The notes beneath the pieces are model-generated. The model was not told the DNA's origin. It searched no databases and saw only the letters and a list, made by a program, of their open reading frames with translations. A DNA stretch of 64,000 nt, taken from assembly GCA_021234155.1 (NCBI GenBank), contig JAJEKV010000143.1, positions 1 through 64,000 on the forward strand, in the 5' to 3' direction. The stretch comes from Isoetes taiwanensis. Lineage: Eukaryota; Streptophyta; Lycopodiopsida; Isoetales; Isoetaceae. The position numbers and the translations under genes were made by a program. Positions 37,781 to 48,652 of this stretch are shown here, piece after piece; positions within the stretch are counted from its first letter, which is position 1; every line of letters starts with the position of its first letter.

Positions 37781-38689
37781 ACCTTACTCCATTAGACCCG
37801 AAATTGGCATCACCAAAAAAGACCCTTACATGGTCAATCGGAGACCCGGGACCGCCCAAAGACAGACTAAATGTGAAAGAAAAACTAGTCTTTGAGGCTA
37901 TTCTAGACTTCAGGTCATCACCGTCTTTGCATGAAACGATGTTTGTGCAAATTTTACATCCCAGGAGATAGCTTGCATGAGAACCTTTTATGGAACATGA
38001 AGTCCCTGAGCGCACAACTTTTACATATAACATGCTAGATCTTTGCTCAAAAAATGGTGTAGTCCGCAACCCGATGTTGAATAACAAACAGTGTGCGGAA
38101 AGCATGGCATAAAGCCTATGGCATACCCATTTCCACTTTTACAAGTGGAAGAAGCTCTTCAATGACGGGCCACAAAATTGCCGAAAGCACGAAAATATCG
38201 GGCCCAAGGCAGCCAAGGTCTCATACTTTGGTCGGAAATGCCGTGGCTATCTATGTTCATAGATGAAAACGCGAGACGATGCCACAATCGCCGAAATTAC
38301 GAAGCGAGGGTAGCGAACAAAATGTTAAGAGGCTACCTTCAGTCTTGACTAAGAAGGATATACACCAAGAAGTAGATATTATTAAGCTACGTAGATGACA
38401 GTAAGCATATTTCTCCTTCGGCCCTTTAAATGCGCTTGGAAAGAGAATCATTCGAGGTAGCAATAGCTAAGAGGATAGCATTTTCTAAGTGTAACACTGT
38501 ATTGTCATAAAGGAAAAGCTTGCTAAGACCCGGAGATCCAAACGAAAGAAGGGTACTTGCAATAGAGAGAAAATCGCATATGATCGCCCAGATTTCATGC
38601 GGGGAGCCTTTATCGGTCCTGGAGAGCTTTGTCTCATAGATCTCCCGAGCACGCTTTTAACCATTATACATGATAAGATGGATCAGAAT

Positions 38690-40248
38690 AAGACCATGGT
38701 CCCTCGCCTAGAGAAGCTAGCAAAGTCTCGTATGGAGGGGTGAACGATCAAGGTCGGTGTAACAGGTGCTCTCATGCACGGCCATGGTATAGGTGCCTTG
38801 GGCCACTTCTCACTTTGGACCTCCGGCCCGATGATTCTAATTTTCATGTGGGATCCTTGAATCATACCTTGAAGACACCGGATAATAAATCTGAGGATAA
38901 TTGGGGGCATTTGAGAGATACAGATCGCCCCCGAAAGCAAATTGGGGCAAAAAATTCTAAAAACAGATAACCTTAGGACAAAATGATGAATGGCAAGAGA
39001 AATGATTTTATGCCTCCTATCAAAGGCCCCATGGTAGCGAACAAGTTGCCTAGGAGGCTTTACTTGCAGCCTAGATAATTGCTCAGTCAGAATAAGAATA
39101 GATATCTTTTCTCTTACTTGTCATACTTGGTTTGGTTAGGTGTCTTTGATCAAGTGCACCTGGGATTCATGATGGTTGGACACACCCGACGATGACATAG
39201 ATGCCCTATTTGGAAACTACTCTACTCTAATGAGAAGATCAGATTCATTGACTATTCGAGCTTATGCAACCTGCTCGTGCAAAGTAGTTCAAAGGCTCCT
39301 TCACCTTACCTTGTGATGAGGTTCCCGATTGGAAGGAATTCGTGAAAGGTTTTATCCCCGATAAGAAAGACCGTTTATGTTGTCACTTGGAACCTCTACT
39401 CTTCAAGTTTTGCATGAAGGATGGATGGCCACTAATGTTCTACAAGATGAGGCCGGGGCATAGGGAGTGGCTCCACGAAAAGGGGAATCGAATGTGGAAG
39501 GAGGATGCCCAAGGTTTACCTATGATTCCGAGAGGGTCACCTAAGGTCCCGCAGCCATATGGGAGCTTGAAAGATATAGGTGCATTAAGAGCTTCTATTG
39601 CCAAGTACATGATGCAATCGGGCAGCTATTTCTAGAGCTGGCGATAAGTCATGGTCCAACACATATATGAATGAAGTTATTGACTACTGGTCCACCTTGT
39701 CATGAAAGTGCTTGGGGACGACGCAGCCCCGGATAGCCGCTATCATTCAGATTTCGCCCAAAGACTGTGCAAAGTGCGTTGGAAGAACCCGAAAGAGTGT
39801 TTGTGGATGAGCACATTGAAGCATCTCATTATGTTGGGCCTTTCTGGGTAGACCCAAGAACCCGGTTGAAGTATTCACCCTACCAGATGTCAAGAAAGGA
39901 ATGCTCTTGCTAATCGCACCACATGATAACCGCCTCACGTGGATGGCTTTTGCGAAGAGAGGACCCAATAGAGGACCCTAATCTCCCACATTACGAAGAG
40001 GTGTTTGTCTCTTGGTTTGAGCCTGTTGCTAGAATGGGAACCTCATATGCAATGCAGTATAGGGATTGCTGGAGCAAGAATTGGAGACCCAATCCTAATG
40101 ACCCGCCACGCTACCAACCTTTGAAAACAATAGACTATGGTTGGGCCGTAGAGACGTGCCATTGTCGCTGGTGATCCCCAGTAGTGTTCGGGCTCAGTTG
40201 CAAGAATTAGTGGCTAAAGAAGCTAAGGACGATGATGAGAACTCTTGA
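38690..40248 (+). pseudogene. DUF7869-like protein gene, broken
   Basis: Pieces in several frames follow the order of a DUF7869-type protein: TGALMHGHGIGALGHFSLW; an LDNC motif in one frame with NKNRY in the next; VFDQVHLGFMMVGHT; a damaged HTHDDIDALFGNYS (intact in the second copy at 51.5 kb); GFIPDKKDRLCCHLEPLLF; and a C-terminal part with RGWLLRREDPIEDPNLPHYE ending KDDDENS and a stop. The domain is common in transposon-rich eukaryote genomes and has an RNase-H-like look (Asp and His-Thr-His-Asp-Asp). At least three frameshifts are present. The 12-kb tandem unit begins inside this gene at 39142. Confidence 0.65.
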
Positions 40249-40386
40249 GGTATGCAATGCTCTTTTACATAATTACTATATCATTCATAACATGCAAGTT
40301 ACAATAGACTAGTTATTATTCATTACGCTCTGCGTTTTTCATCTCAACACAAGAGCTCTTATACTATACAATGCTAAACAGGTGAT

Positions 40387-40623
40387 TCATTCATCTTCGG
40401 GATCTGTAGGCGTGATCCCTGATATCTCATAGCTCATGCGCTCAGGAAGCCAAATCAGATCGATCGTAACACGAATTGACGCAGGGCAACGAATCTCGCC
40501 TGCAGCTTTTCTTCTGTAGGGATCAAGAAGAAGATGCCTGTCTAGGCAACCAACAAGATCAGAGTGGCTCATTGAGCACTTGATCGCCTCGATGTGGTGA
40601 ACTGATGAAGGCGAAAAATCCAT
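40387..40623 (-). CDS. Small uncharacterised protein (78 residues), intact paralogue
   Basis: An intact minus-strand frame. It shares with the split paralogue at 41044-45010 an N-terminal HI..(I/F)(K/R)C.(M/L)S(H/Y)(S/N)DL..C and LDP, and a C-terminal (I/V)(R/K)V.I..WLP, then YE(I/L)(S/N)GIT and an acidic DE end. Upstream, both have a TATA box at the same distance and a further 200 bp of similar flank, so whole genes were duplicated. The family is unknown to me; no signal peptide or membrane segment. Conservation between diverged paralogues suggests it was once under selection. Confidence 0.5.
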   Translation of the reverse strand: MDFSPSSVHHIEAIKCSMSHSDLVGCLDRHLLLDPYRRKAAGEIRCPASIRVTIDLIWLPERMSYEISGITPTDPEDE

Positions 40624-40656
40624 GGGAGAAGAATGAACTTTAGCCCCGAAGTGAGA

Positions 40657-40667
40657 AGCTTTTATAG
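40657..40667 (-). promoter_or_regulatory. TATA box of the small minus-strand gene
   Basis: CTATAAAAGCT on the minus strand, about 35 bp upstream of the ATG. The paralogue has CTATAAAAATAG at the equivalent position. The short distance implies a very short 5' leader or use of a later ATG. Confidence 0.45.
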
Positions 40668-40669
40668 TG

Positions 40670-41040
40670 AAGTAGAATTATTGAGGTGAATTATTGGGCT
40701 TGACTTCGGCGCCATTATTGCTCGTGTATAAGACCGTTGTATAAATACAAGTATAATACATCTTTCATATGGATATATGTATGCTTTTAAAATGTGTGCT
40801 TGAGTAATTCAGGTGTGGTTGAAATTAGGAACTGCTTGCAGATATACTGGAAGTCGAATAGCACACCCTTACACTACATTCAGGTACGATACATCAAACA
40901 ATATTCATTGTGGTATTATATCCTTACATAGTTTATAGGTGCTGATCAGTTTATAGGTGATTATTATATCAGTAGTCATCACTGATAACATTGATTGTAA
41001 TACATACTTCATAGGTACTCATACATCACTAATAACATTG
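40670..41040. other. Spacer between the two small minus-strand genes
   Basis: AT-rich flank. It resembles the region upstream of the second paralogue (45.06-45.25 kb), sharing AATTATTG, GGCCATTATTG, ACAAGTAT.A.ACAT and GTATGT segments. No other gene is seen. Confidence 0.5.
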
Positions 41041-41128
41041 ATTCACTCATCATCAACATCAAAGCTCGTGATGCCATTCAGCTCATAGATCTCTTGATCA
41101 GGAAGCCAGTAAATGTGGACTTTAACAC

Positions 41129-44100
41129 TAGTGTTGTGTATAAGGGTGAATATTCGCTAGAAGGCGAATATTCCAGAATTTGAAAAAAAAATTAGACGAA
41201 AGTTGAGTAGGTTCAAAAAGAGGGGAGAAAAAAAAAATTAGCCAATCTTTTCGACGAACTTCTGCCTCCAGCCTAGGGTTCGCCTACTCTGCGAATCTTG
41301 AAAGGGAGACTTTAGCCAGATTTTTGGCGCCTTGGAGGATCGAGTAATCTGCATTCGCCATTACTATTCTGATCGTTCTAGAAAAACAAAGAGTTTCGGC
41401 CCAGCTTACAGAGCCGTCAGTTGAAGTTTTGGAACTTTGTTATCTTCAAGGTTTTAGCATCACGGAGACTTAAAGTTTGAAATAAAAGTAAGTTTGAAAC
41501 ACAGTAAGAACTGCTCATTCCTGGCATAAAACTTAATCGCTTTCCCATGCCAAATCAGAATTGGGTGTTTTGGCTTTGCAAGGCTTACCTTACATTTGTG
41601 CCACATTTGTTTTAAGTGGAGGTTATGTATTTGAGGAATACTAGTATCTTTGCTGTTAAGGGTGGGTAAATAAGAAGAGTCATCATTTCCTTCTAAGCAA
41701 CAGAGACGAGAAGGGAGAAAAGTTATGTTTGACGAGAACAAAGAGCTCTGTTACAGTAGATGGAAAGGTTAAAATGGTATCTTCTAAAGCTGAGTGTTGG
41801 AGTGGCAAACAACATTAGCACCAATTTTAAATAAGTAATCTTCCTTTAGCATTATTCTTTAGTGTACCAAGTTGGTTTCTAATTTAGTACCTCCCTTGTA
41901 AACTGAACTTTTGGATGCTTCATCAGAAAAGCGACGGCCATGTCTATAGTTATTCTATCTATAGGGTTTATCTGTGGACCAGTTTTGCATATAGCAATTT
42001 CCTCTATCTCCTTGTCTTTGATCTTGGACGTTTCTTGAAATCATCAAATCTCATGACACTACATTTGGATCTTGCAGATTCTTCACATAGAACTGGAGCA
42101 TGAAAAAAGGTCATGCCGTAATAATTGACTAAGGTATCCACAAAGGATATTAGGTAATGTTATTTTTATTCTGGTTGCTCACTTGCATATGATCATTTTG
42201 GTGGTAGCATTTCTTTGAATTTATAATATTGTTTGAAGTTTCCTCGTATATTTGCTCATAAACTATTGCAATGTTATATTCAGGTATGAAACTATTCAGG
42301 TATAAAAGCTTTTCTTCATATTTTGATATCTTGGTCCGAAAATAAATCCCCTAACATCTATCTGGTCCGCAGATAATGTTGGGAAGGAGTTTTAAGGTAT
42401 ATTGACAAATTCATAGAAGAGCAATTATCAAGAATACAAGCATTATATGTTGCAAAAGACACTTAGCTTTATGCTCTTTAATTTAGATTAATTTATCTTG
42501 TCATTTTGCACTGTATATTAACTTAGATTAATTTATCTTGTCATTTTGCACTGCATATTTGACTCCAGTATGATATAAACTAAATTGCTTTACTGTTGTT
42601 TAAGATGATAAAGATGACTTATATGAGCTGACAAGATCATAGAGTTGGATGCATGAGAGCTATTCTTAGACCTGAATTTCAGAGTTAGCTTAAGGCTTGC
42701 TACATCCAGAGAGGAACTTCATGGAAATGGAGGGTTTCATTTTAGCAGTAGCAAATTAGATATGTTCATCCTCTCAATCATTCTTTGGTGGCTTGCAGAT
42801 CCTCGTCATTGGAAAAGCAATCTCTATGAGATAAAGGTACATCTTGCATGTTAGGATGATGATTATGTAGTCATCACTATTTAAATTCCGAATATTATCC
42901 AATAATATGTACACTATCATGTTACATACATTAATCAGGCATAAAAACTGATGGAGATTAAATGCACGAGGCTTGGTGTGGTAAAAATTTTAGAATCTCT
43001 CTCTAAGGTGATTTATTTGTGTCAATGTTTTAGTATTAGTTTTAAACCAAGCATGTCTACTATCACTAAGAATGTGTATTTTCTTTCAACAATATTCAGG
43101 TATGAAACTATTTGTGCTTGCAGCTGAGACTTTCATCATTGTATAACTATAAAGGCAGCTGTAAGAACTTGGGTACTTTAAAAAAAGGATTATGCAGTAT
43201 GTCCATGAAATGAACTGACTTCAAGCTTCAAGTTGTGAACAGTGGTTTAAATTGGTGAATATACACGACTAAGCTATATATCTCGTTATAGATTAAAATG
43301 GGGATGTAATAAAGATGATAAACTTTCTGAAACCAGCAAAATAATGTTCTAATTATTTTGTTTCGTATTTGGGGAGGGTATCTCAGGCATGGTTTGGCCT
43401 AGATTTCGGCTGGTATTGTATGGAAAATCGTAGAAAAAAGGTATTTTTAGCTTATTTGAGCCGCTTATTTGGCCGACAATTCCAAGAATGGTCGTTTGTT
43501 GGCTTCAGCGCTTCTAAAAATCGGCTAAGGGATGGTTTCAAATAGAAGGGATGCCTCTTTCTTCTTTGGCGGGCTTTCCGTGCAAGGGTTGCACCGATGG
43601 AATCTGCTCTGGATGCTCAAAATGGCGGATCTCTAATTTCCCGGGGCCGTGGTCATTTGTTAGAGGGCCGTGGTCATTTGCTGGGAAGGCAAGGTAAGGC
43701 AAGGCACGTGGAATCGGCACAGGCAAGGCACGTGAATCGGCAAGGCGTGGTTATTTTTCAGCGAGGCATTTCTCGGCAGGTGAGCAGAGGCGGGCCGGAT
43801 TGAGTTGCTTAGGGCGTGGAGCCGGAGCCGAGATAGCCGGATTTAGGGCGAGATGCCATCAAAGGCAGCAATCCCGGGTGATTTGGGGGCGTAGATTGGC
43901 TCGGCTTCATGCAATCGATGCCATCGAGGCGTTGCTAGGCCTATCCGCAATCGATGCCCACTTTTTTTTGGTTTTCCTTTGGAGTTCTAACCATGTGTGG
44001 CGTTTGCACCATTGGATGTGGCGGGCGTTTTAGTGGCCAAAAATTTAATGGCCCTTGATTTGGCACAGAGCACAGAATATTCCAAACATCAATGGCCCAA

Positions 44101-44845
44101 AATCAAGCATATGAAAAAACGCGATAAGGAAAGAAAAATAAAAGATAATGCGCGGTGGTAATATGTTTAAACCACGGTATATTCTTGGTTGAAATTCTTG
44201 CTGATAGTGGAGAGCAATTTTTGGCTTTTAAACTAATTATAACAACGTTAGGGAGCATGCATACAAATTATAAATTGCCTTTGACCACAAGCCTATGAGA
44301 CAAATTGAATATTTAAAAAAAATGGATGGTTAGGCTGAAAAGTGAGGATGTTAAGACAACATCTTGAGTTGATGTGACTTTTGTATAGATGTGATCAACA
44401 TTTCCATGCTATTTGTTTTGACCTAATTGATTTGTAAAGTTATGGACCTTTATATGTTGTGTTGGATTGTTCTTAGGCTGAGCATTGCTAAATTGTGGAA
44501 AAGGCGTGTTTTGTAGTATTTAAAGATCAGCAATGGAGTAGTTTCAAATTCTTGTTCCATGTTCATACGAACTAAGTGGCACCATTGTTCCACTTCATGC
44601 AAGTTCATGGTTGTGCTCGATGTTTTTTATTTTTAGTAGGAGCTATTTTTAAATCTCAATACGTGTGATTAGGATGCTCTAACTAACATTTGTTCAATTT
44701 GGCGCATTTGTTGTGAATGATGGCCTTTAATAAAGATTCGTTTTATATATGATAAAGTTTCGCCAAGCTGGCGAATCTCATTTGACTAATATTCGCCAAA
44801 ATTTCTACATTTTGTAAGGCTAAGAAAAAATTAGACACAACACTA
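41129..44845. mobile_element. hAT-like DNA transposon, non-autonomous (copy 1, 3,717 bp)
   Basis: The ends are TAGTGTTGTGTATAAG (left) and, read inward on the other strand, TAGTGTTGTGTCTAAT (right). They are identical for 11 bp and again after one mismatch. The 8-bp target duplication TTTAACAC lies at 41121-41128 and 44846-44853. Subterminal GGCGAATATT-type motifs are repeated at both ends (41.15-41.18 and 44.76-44.80 kb), as is usual for hAT elements. No transposase is recognisable inside. A 41-bp tandem repeat lies near 42.48-42.56 kb. A 790-bp segment at 43345-44134 is absent from copy 2. Confidence 0.82.
43345..44134. mobile_element. 790-bp segment present only in tandem copy 1
   Basis: Copy 2 (55.64 kb) reads straight through CAGCAAAATAAAAGATAATG. 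Copy 1 has AAAATAA at both ends of the extra segment (43338-43344 and 44135-44141). This fits insertion with a 7-bp duplication, or loss from copy 2 by recombination between the short repeats. The segment is locally GC-richer, with internal repeats (GGGCCGTGGTCATTTG twice; AGGCAAGGCACGTG twice), and ends A-rich. No transposase and no inverted ends seen. Confidence 0.7.
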
Positions 44846-45042
44846 TTTAACACGAGTGAGCTTCCTGCAAGCACTAGCAGGACCATCAGCCTTAGATTGG
44901 AGCCATGGATCAAGACTAACACCATTTCTTGCGCATTCATTCAGATCGTTGTAGCTCAAGTAGCACCTGAAAGATCGGATGTGCTCTGGACGAGGCATCG
45001 TGGAAGCCATGGAAGATGAATGATCTCTACCCCCGAGTCGAG

Positions 45043-45054
45043 CTATTTTTATAG
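45043..45054 (-). promoter_or_regulatory. TATA box of the split small gene (copy 1)
   Basis: CTATAAAAATAG on the minus strand, about 35 bp upstream of the ATG at 45010, matching the position in the paralogue. Confidence 0.45.
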
Positions 45055-45439
45055 TCGGGTGAAATTATTGTAGTGAATTATTGGTGTAGAATATAGGGCC
45101 ATTATTGAGCTTCTACAGGTATCATGTACGCGTACAAGTATGACACATAATTTGTATGTATATGTGTATGTTAATTACCTCATGTTTGTTGGGCTCGAGA
45201 ACTAGGTGAAAGTATTCGTGCTTGAGCAAATAAGGTGTGCTTAAAATTCTCAAAATTGCCTTATTTTATCCAATTAATGAAATCATGCTTTGCAGTTTGA
45301 GTAAATTATACGATTTCCTGGATTGAGAGAGACTACAAACGTACTTCTAGGTCAATTAACATTCAGATGCTTGTTTCTAGAGCCATTATCTAATGTTCGA
45401 TCTTAATCTCTCATTTTGCTTTTGTTTTTCTGAGCAGGA

Positions 45440-45665
45440 CTCACATAGTCCAAGTACTATTGTTACCCATGGGATACGAGAAGGAAGCGAGGGCTATGTT
45501 TGCGATTCTTTGGGCGCTACTACGATTCGATCTTCCCTCTTGTTCATACAAGTGAAACCTCGTGTCTTTAATCTGGTGGAGTCACAATTGGCGGCTCATT
45601 GCGGTATCAATTACGACCCGACCATTAAAACAAAAATGGAGTGGCACACGGCCGCATAAGCTTTC
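45440..45665 (+). pseudogene. OEP80/Toc75-V-like (Omp85) exon fragment, copy 1
   Basis: Copy 2 reads better: KPQVFNGGVTIGRLIAGINY followed by QKWSGTAGISFQ. This resembles a segment of the beta-barrel part of the plastid outer-envelope protein OEP80. Copy 1 has the same stretch broken by missing bases. It is preceded by TTTTTCTGAGCAG|GACT and followed by CAG|GTTC, possible splice borders, so it looks like a captured genomic exon. The assignment rests on a short match. Confidence 0.4.
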
Positions 45666-46101
45666 AGGGTTCAATAAATAGATATAGAGCTCTTAATTCT
45701 CAATTAATTAGCATTGATGTTTAAGACCCGAATGAGACTTGGAATATATTTCGGATAGCTAGAGCTTGAGATGATCACGGAAAATCCAAAACTATTGGTA
45801 GTTATGGCTGGCCCTTACCTTTAGGTCTGTTATAAATTGGCTAAGTTGAGATGGAATTTCAGGTTTGACATTGCATAGGTTTCACATTCTATTTCAGTGG
45901 AAAAGCATGTGATGTGTTAATTGGTAAACCAGTAAATTCTTTACACGAGTTCATTGATTATGGTTCCTCTCGGGCATTGAATCTAATCTTTCTTTTTGGT
46001 TTTCTGCTCATCTAGTTTTTCTTGGCTTTTACAACTTGTTTTAAACAGAAAAACAAGGGTTGCCCGATTGCACCGAATGGCGTTTCTTTAATTGAATAGC
46101 T

Positions 46102-46271
46102 ATGCGTTAAGATGGCATAGTTGTACCAATAGATGAACTAACAGTCCGGTCTATGTTGTAGGTGTTCTCACACCCTTTATCAAAGATCCCAAGCAATCAC
46201 AAAGGCAAGCGGCTAAAAGAGTTTTTCATTACCTAAAGGGTGCTCTTTATTACAGTTCAACTGGTACTTGA
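46102..46271 (+). pseudogene. Copia retrotransposon RT-end fragment, copy 1
   Basis: Degenerate coding for the region just after reverse transcriptase in Ty1/copia polyproteins. The hallmark is the P..(S)QWQAAKR.FHYLKGALYYSS stretch, seen intact in copy 2. Frame-broken here and not attached to LTRs. Confidence 0.65.
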
Positions 46272-46278
46272 AGCTTTA

Positions 46279-46355
46279 TTGGTTGCCCCTAGGGGGCAAG
46301 CCCTCGTTTAATGTGGGTTTATGGCATATTTCGGGTATATGCGAAATATGCCATG
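46279..46355 (-). repeat. Dispersed retroposon-like 3' end (copy 1, internal)
   Basis: Begins with an A-tail equivalent (CTTTATT on the plus strand), then GGTTGCCCCTAGGGGGCAAG and the CCCTCGTTTA, GTGGGTTT and GGTATATGC series. Member of the family at 8.76, 51.20, 58.87 and 63.78 kb. Confidence 0.55.
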
Positions 46356-46450
46356 GATTTAAAAAACTTACTATAGGGTGTAAATGCGCTTCGCCGTTGT
46401 TGGTGCATAGCCATTTTGGAAACCGCTAACCGTTTGTCTCATTCATTCTG

Positions 46451-46835
46451 GCCCTTCTCTTTGGAGCCTCGGGTTTCCATTGTGTATCTCTATGGCGAAG
46501 CACGTGGTTAAGGCTTGTGTGGAGGCGGGGATTGATTATTTGGACATTACCGGGGAGCCCGAGTTTATGGAAAGAATGGAAGCCGCATTATCATTCCAAG
46601 GCTTTCAAAATGGTTCCCGGTTATGATAGTATACCCCTAAGCTGGGTTTAATCTTCAACGCCAGGCAATGGGTTCCTCCATCCGCGCTCCAACGATTGTG
46701 GATTCTTACTTAGTGCTACATTCTTCCGGAAGAATCACGAGGGGCAACATTGGGACTTATGAGTCAGCTGTGCTAGGAATTGCCGATTATTCGTGAAGAT
46801 GCCGGCGACTATAGAGGCGGATAATCGGTTCAAGT
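46451..46835 (+). pseudogene. Saccharopine-dehydrogenase-like (SCCPDH) gene fragment, copy 1
   Basis: Frame-broken coding for GASGF, then VVKACVEA, YLDITGEPEFMERMEA, YDSIP, LIFNARQWVPPS, SYLVLHSSGRI and GTYES. These match the SCCPDH-like oxidoreductase family (NAD(P)-binding Rossmann start GASGFTG). The segment normally between the GASGFTG strand and the VV.AC stretch is missing, so the copy is internally deleted. It starts close to the retroposon-like repeat. Confidence 0.72.
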
Positions 46836-46929
46836 TTCTAGTGAGTATATGCCAATGAGTTTTTCTATGTTGTCCTGGCTTATCCATTTTCACATTTCAA
46901 TTTGTCTCTCGAGTTGCAAGCCTAAATTT

Positions 46930-48652
46930 TGGTTTGAAGATAGAAGGACAACATGGGCGGTATATGTTGGTATAGCAAACATGGTGACATGTAGCACTTG
47001 AAGTATTTGATAGGACACATGAACAAGACATGTTTACCGACAACGATGGTTTCAGGTTATGCCCAAATGGGGATGACAAGAAGGCAATAGTTCTTTTTAT
47101 GCAAATGCAAACTCGAGGGGTCGATGATCGACAAGGTTACATATGTAAGCATTCTAAGTGCATGTGCAAGTGAAGAGTCACTTCCATGGGGCCACGCATA
47201 CATGCTTGCATCATAAGAGCTGGTGTTGAGTCACATGTCTTTGTGAACAATGCTCTTATTGGCATGTATACAAGATGCGGTTTACTCAAGTTTCTTATGG
47301 GGTGTTTAATCGGATGCACGCTTGCGGGATGGGATATCATGGAATGCTATGCTTTAAAACTACAGTTGTTATTGTCATGATCACGAATCCATCATGCTAT
47401 TTAATGTCATGCGGTGCTTGGCTTTGAAACCGGACAAAGTGGCATATGTAAGCATTTTGAATGCATGTGCTAATACAAAAAAGTCTAGGGTTAGGCAAAC
47501 ACGACTCTCAACTTCAAAATTTTGAATTGCAACTGATATCTTTGTGAGTACTTGCACTTATTGACATGTATACCAAATGTGGTAGCACTAAAGATGCTTG
47601 TGAAGTGTTCACAAGATGTGCATGCGTTGACATAGTCACTTGGAATTCTGCTATTTCAGCCTATGCTTTGTATGGAAATATTGCCGACATCTTTAGTTTA
47701 TTTGGTCAAATGCAAGATGATGGTTTAAGACCGGATGGAGTAACTTATACTAGCGCTTTGAGTGCATGTGCGGTGCATGCGCACTAGGGTGGGGAAAGCA
47801 CATTCATGCGCACCTCATTAAGGGTCAACTGAAATTAGATACCACCATTAGCAACATCATTATAGGCATGTATTATAAGTGTGGAGCAATGCGGTATGCC
47901 GGTTTAGAGTTTGATAAGATTCATGTGCAGTATAGTCTCATGGGCTACAATCATTGCAGGATATGCGAGCATGGTGATGGTGGTGAAGCCCTCAAGCTTT
48001 TGAGCAAATGCGGGATGATGGCTTCCAAAATGATAAAGTATACATATGTAGGTGTCTTGAATCGTGTCTTTGGTTCAGGATCTCTAGAATTGGGTAGGCA
48101 TATTCACACACACCTATTACATGCTAAATTTGAGCTAGATATTTTTTTTTGTGAAATGCACTCATTGACATGTATGCTAAATCTTGGGGGCATTGAAGAA
48201 GCCCATCAAGTATTCAATGGGATGCCCTTGCGAGATATATAGTATCATGGACTTACGTTATAGCGGGATATGCACAACATGGAGATGCTAATCAAGCCCT
48301 TTTGCTTTTTAAGGAAATGGAAATTCATGGTGTCAAGCCGGACAACATAGCATTTCTTCCCCAGACTTACTTGCGTGCGACTACATGGGACTTGTTGATT
48401 TAGGGCGTAAACACTTTGATTCCATGAGCTGCATTCATGGTATCCGACCATCAAAAGAGCACTACGCTTGTATGATAGACCTTCTTGGTCGTTCGAGGCG
48501 TTTACTTGCGAGGCAAAAGAATTCCTTTATGCAATGCCTTTCAAACCTGATACAATAGTTTGGATGGCCTTTCTTGGTGCTTGTAAAATCCATGGGAATG
48601 TGGAGTCGGGCCGAGAGTCTTTGTAGAAGTAATTACGAAATTGGGGCATAGG
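46930..48652 (+). pseudogene. PPR protein of the PLS/E class, frame-broken (copy 1)
   Basis: About ten pentatricopeptide repeats in changing frames: VTYVSILSACA, RIHACIIRAGVESHVFVNNA, IGMYTRCG, DIVTWNSAISAYALYGNIAD, GLRPDGVTYTSALSACA, HAHLIKGQLKLDTTISNIII and others. It ends in an E-type motif (MPFKPDTIVW, LGACKIHGNVE). No DYW domain follows. Proteins of this class bind organelle RNA and guide C-to-U editing or processing. No introns are seen. At least six frame breaks, several shared with copy 2. Confidence 0.85.

Larger units (their letters stand above)
41044..45010 (-). pseudogene. Small uncharacterised protein gene split by a hAT-like element (copy 1)
   Basis: The 5' part (45010-44846) encodes MASTMPRPEHIRSFRC... 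to LTRVK. The 3' part (41128-41044) continues VHIYWLPDQEIYELNGITSF to DVDDE and a stop. Between them lies a 3.7-kb element flanked by TTTAACAC on both sides. Joining the parts with one TTTAACAC keeps the frame and gives about 80 codons, matching the intact paralogue at 40387-40623 in length and end motifs. Confidence 0.7.
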
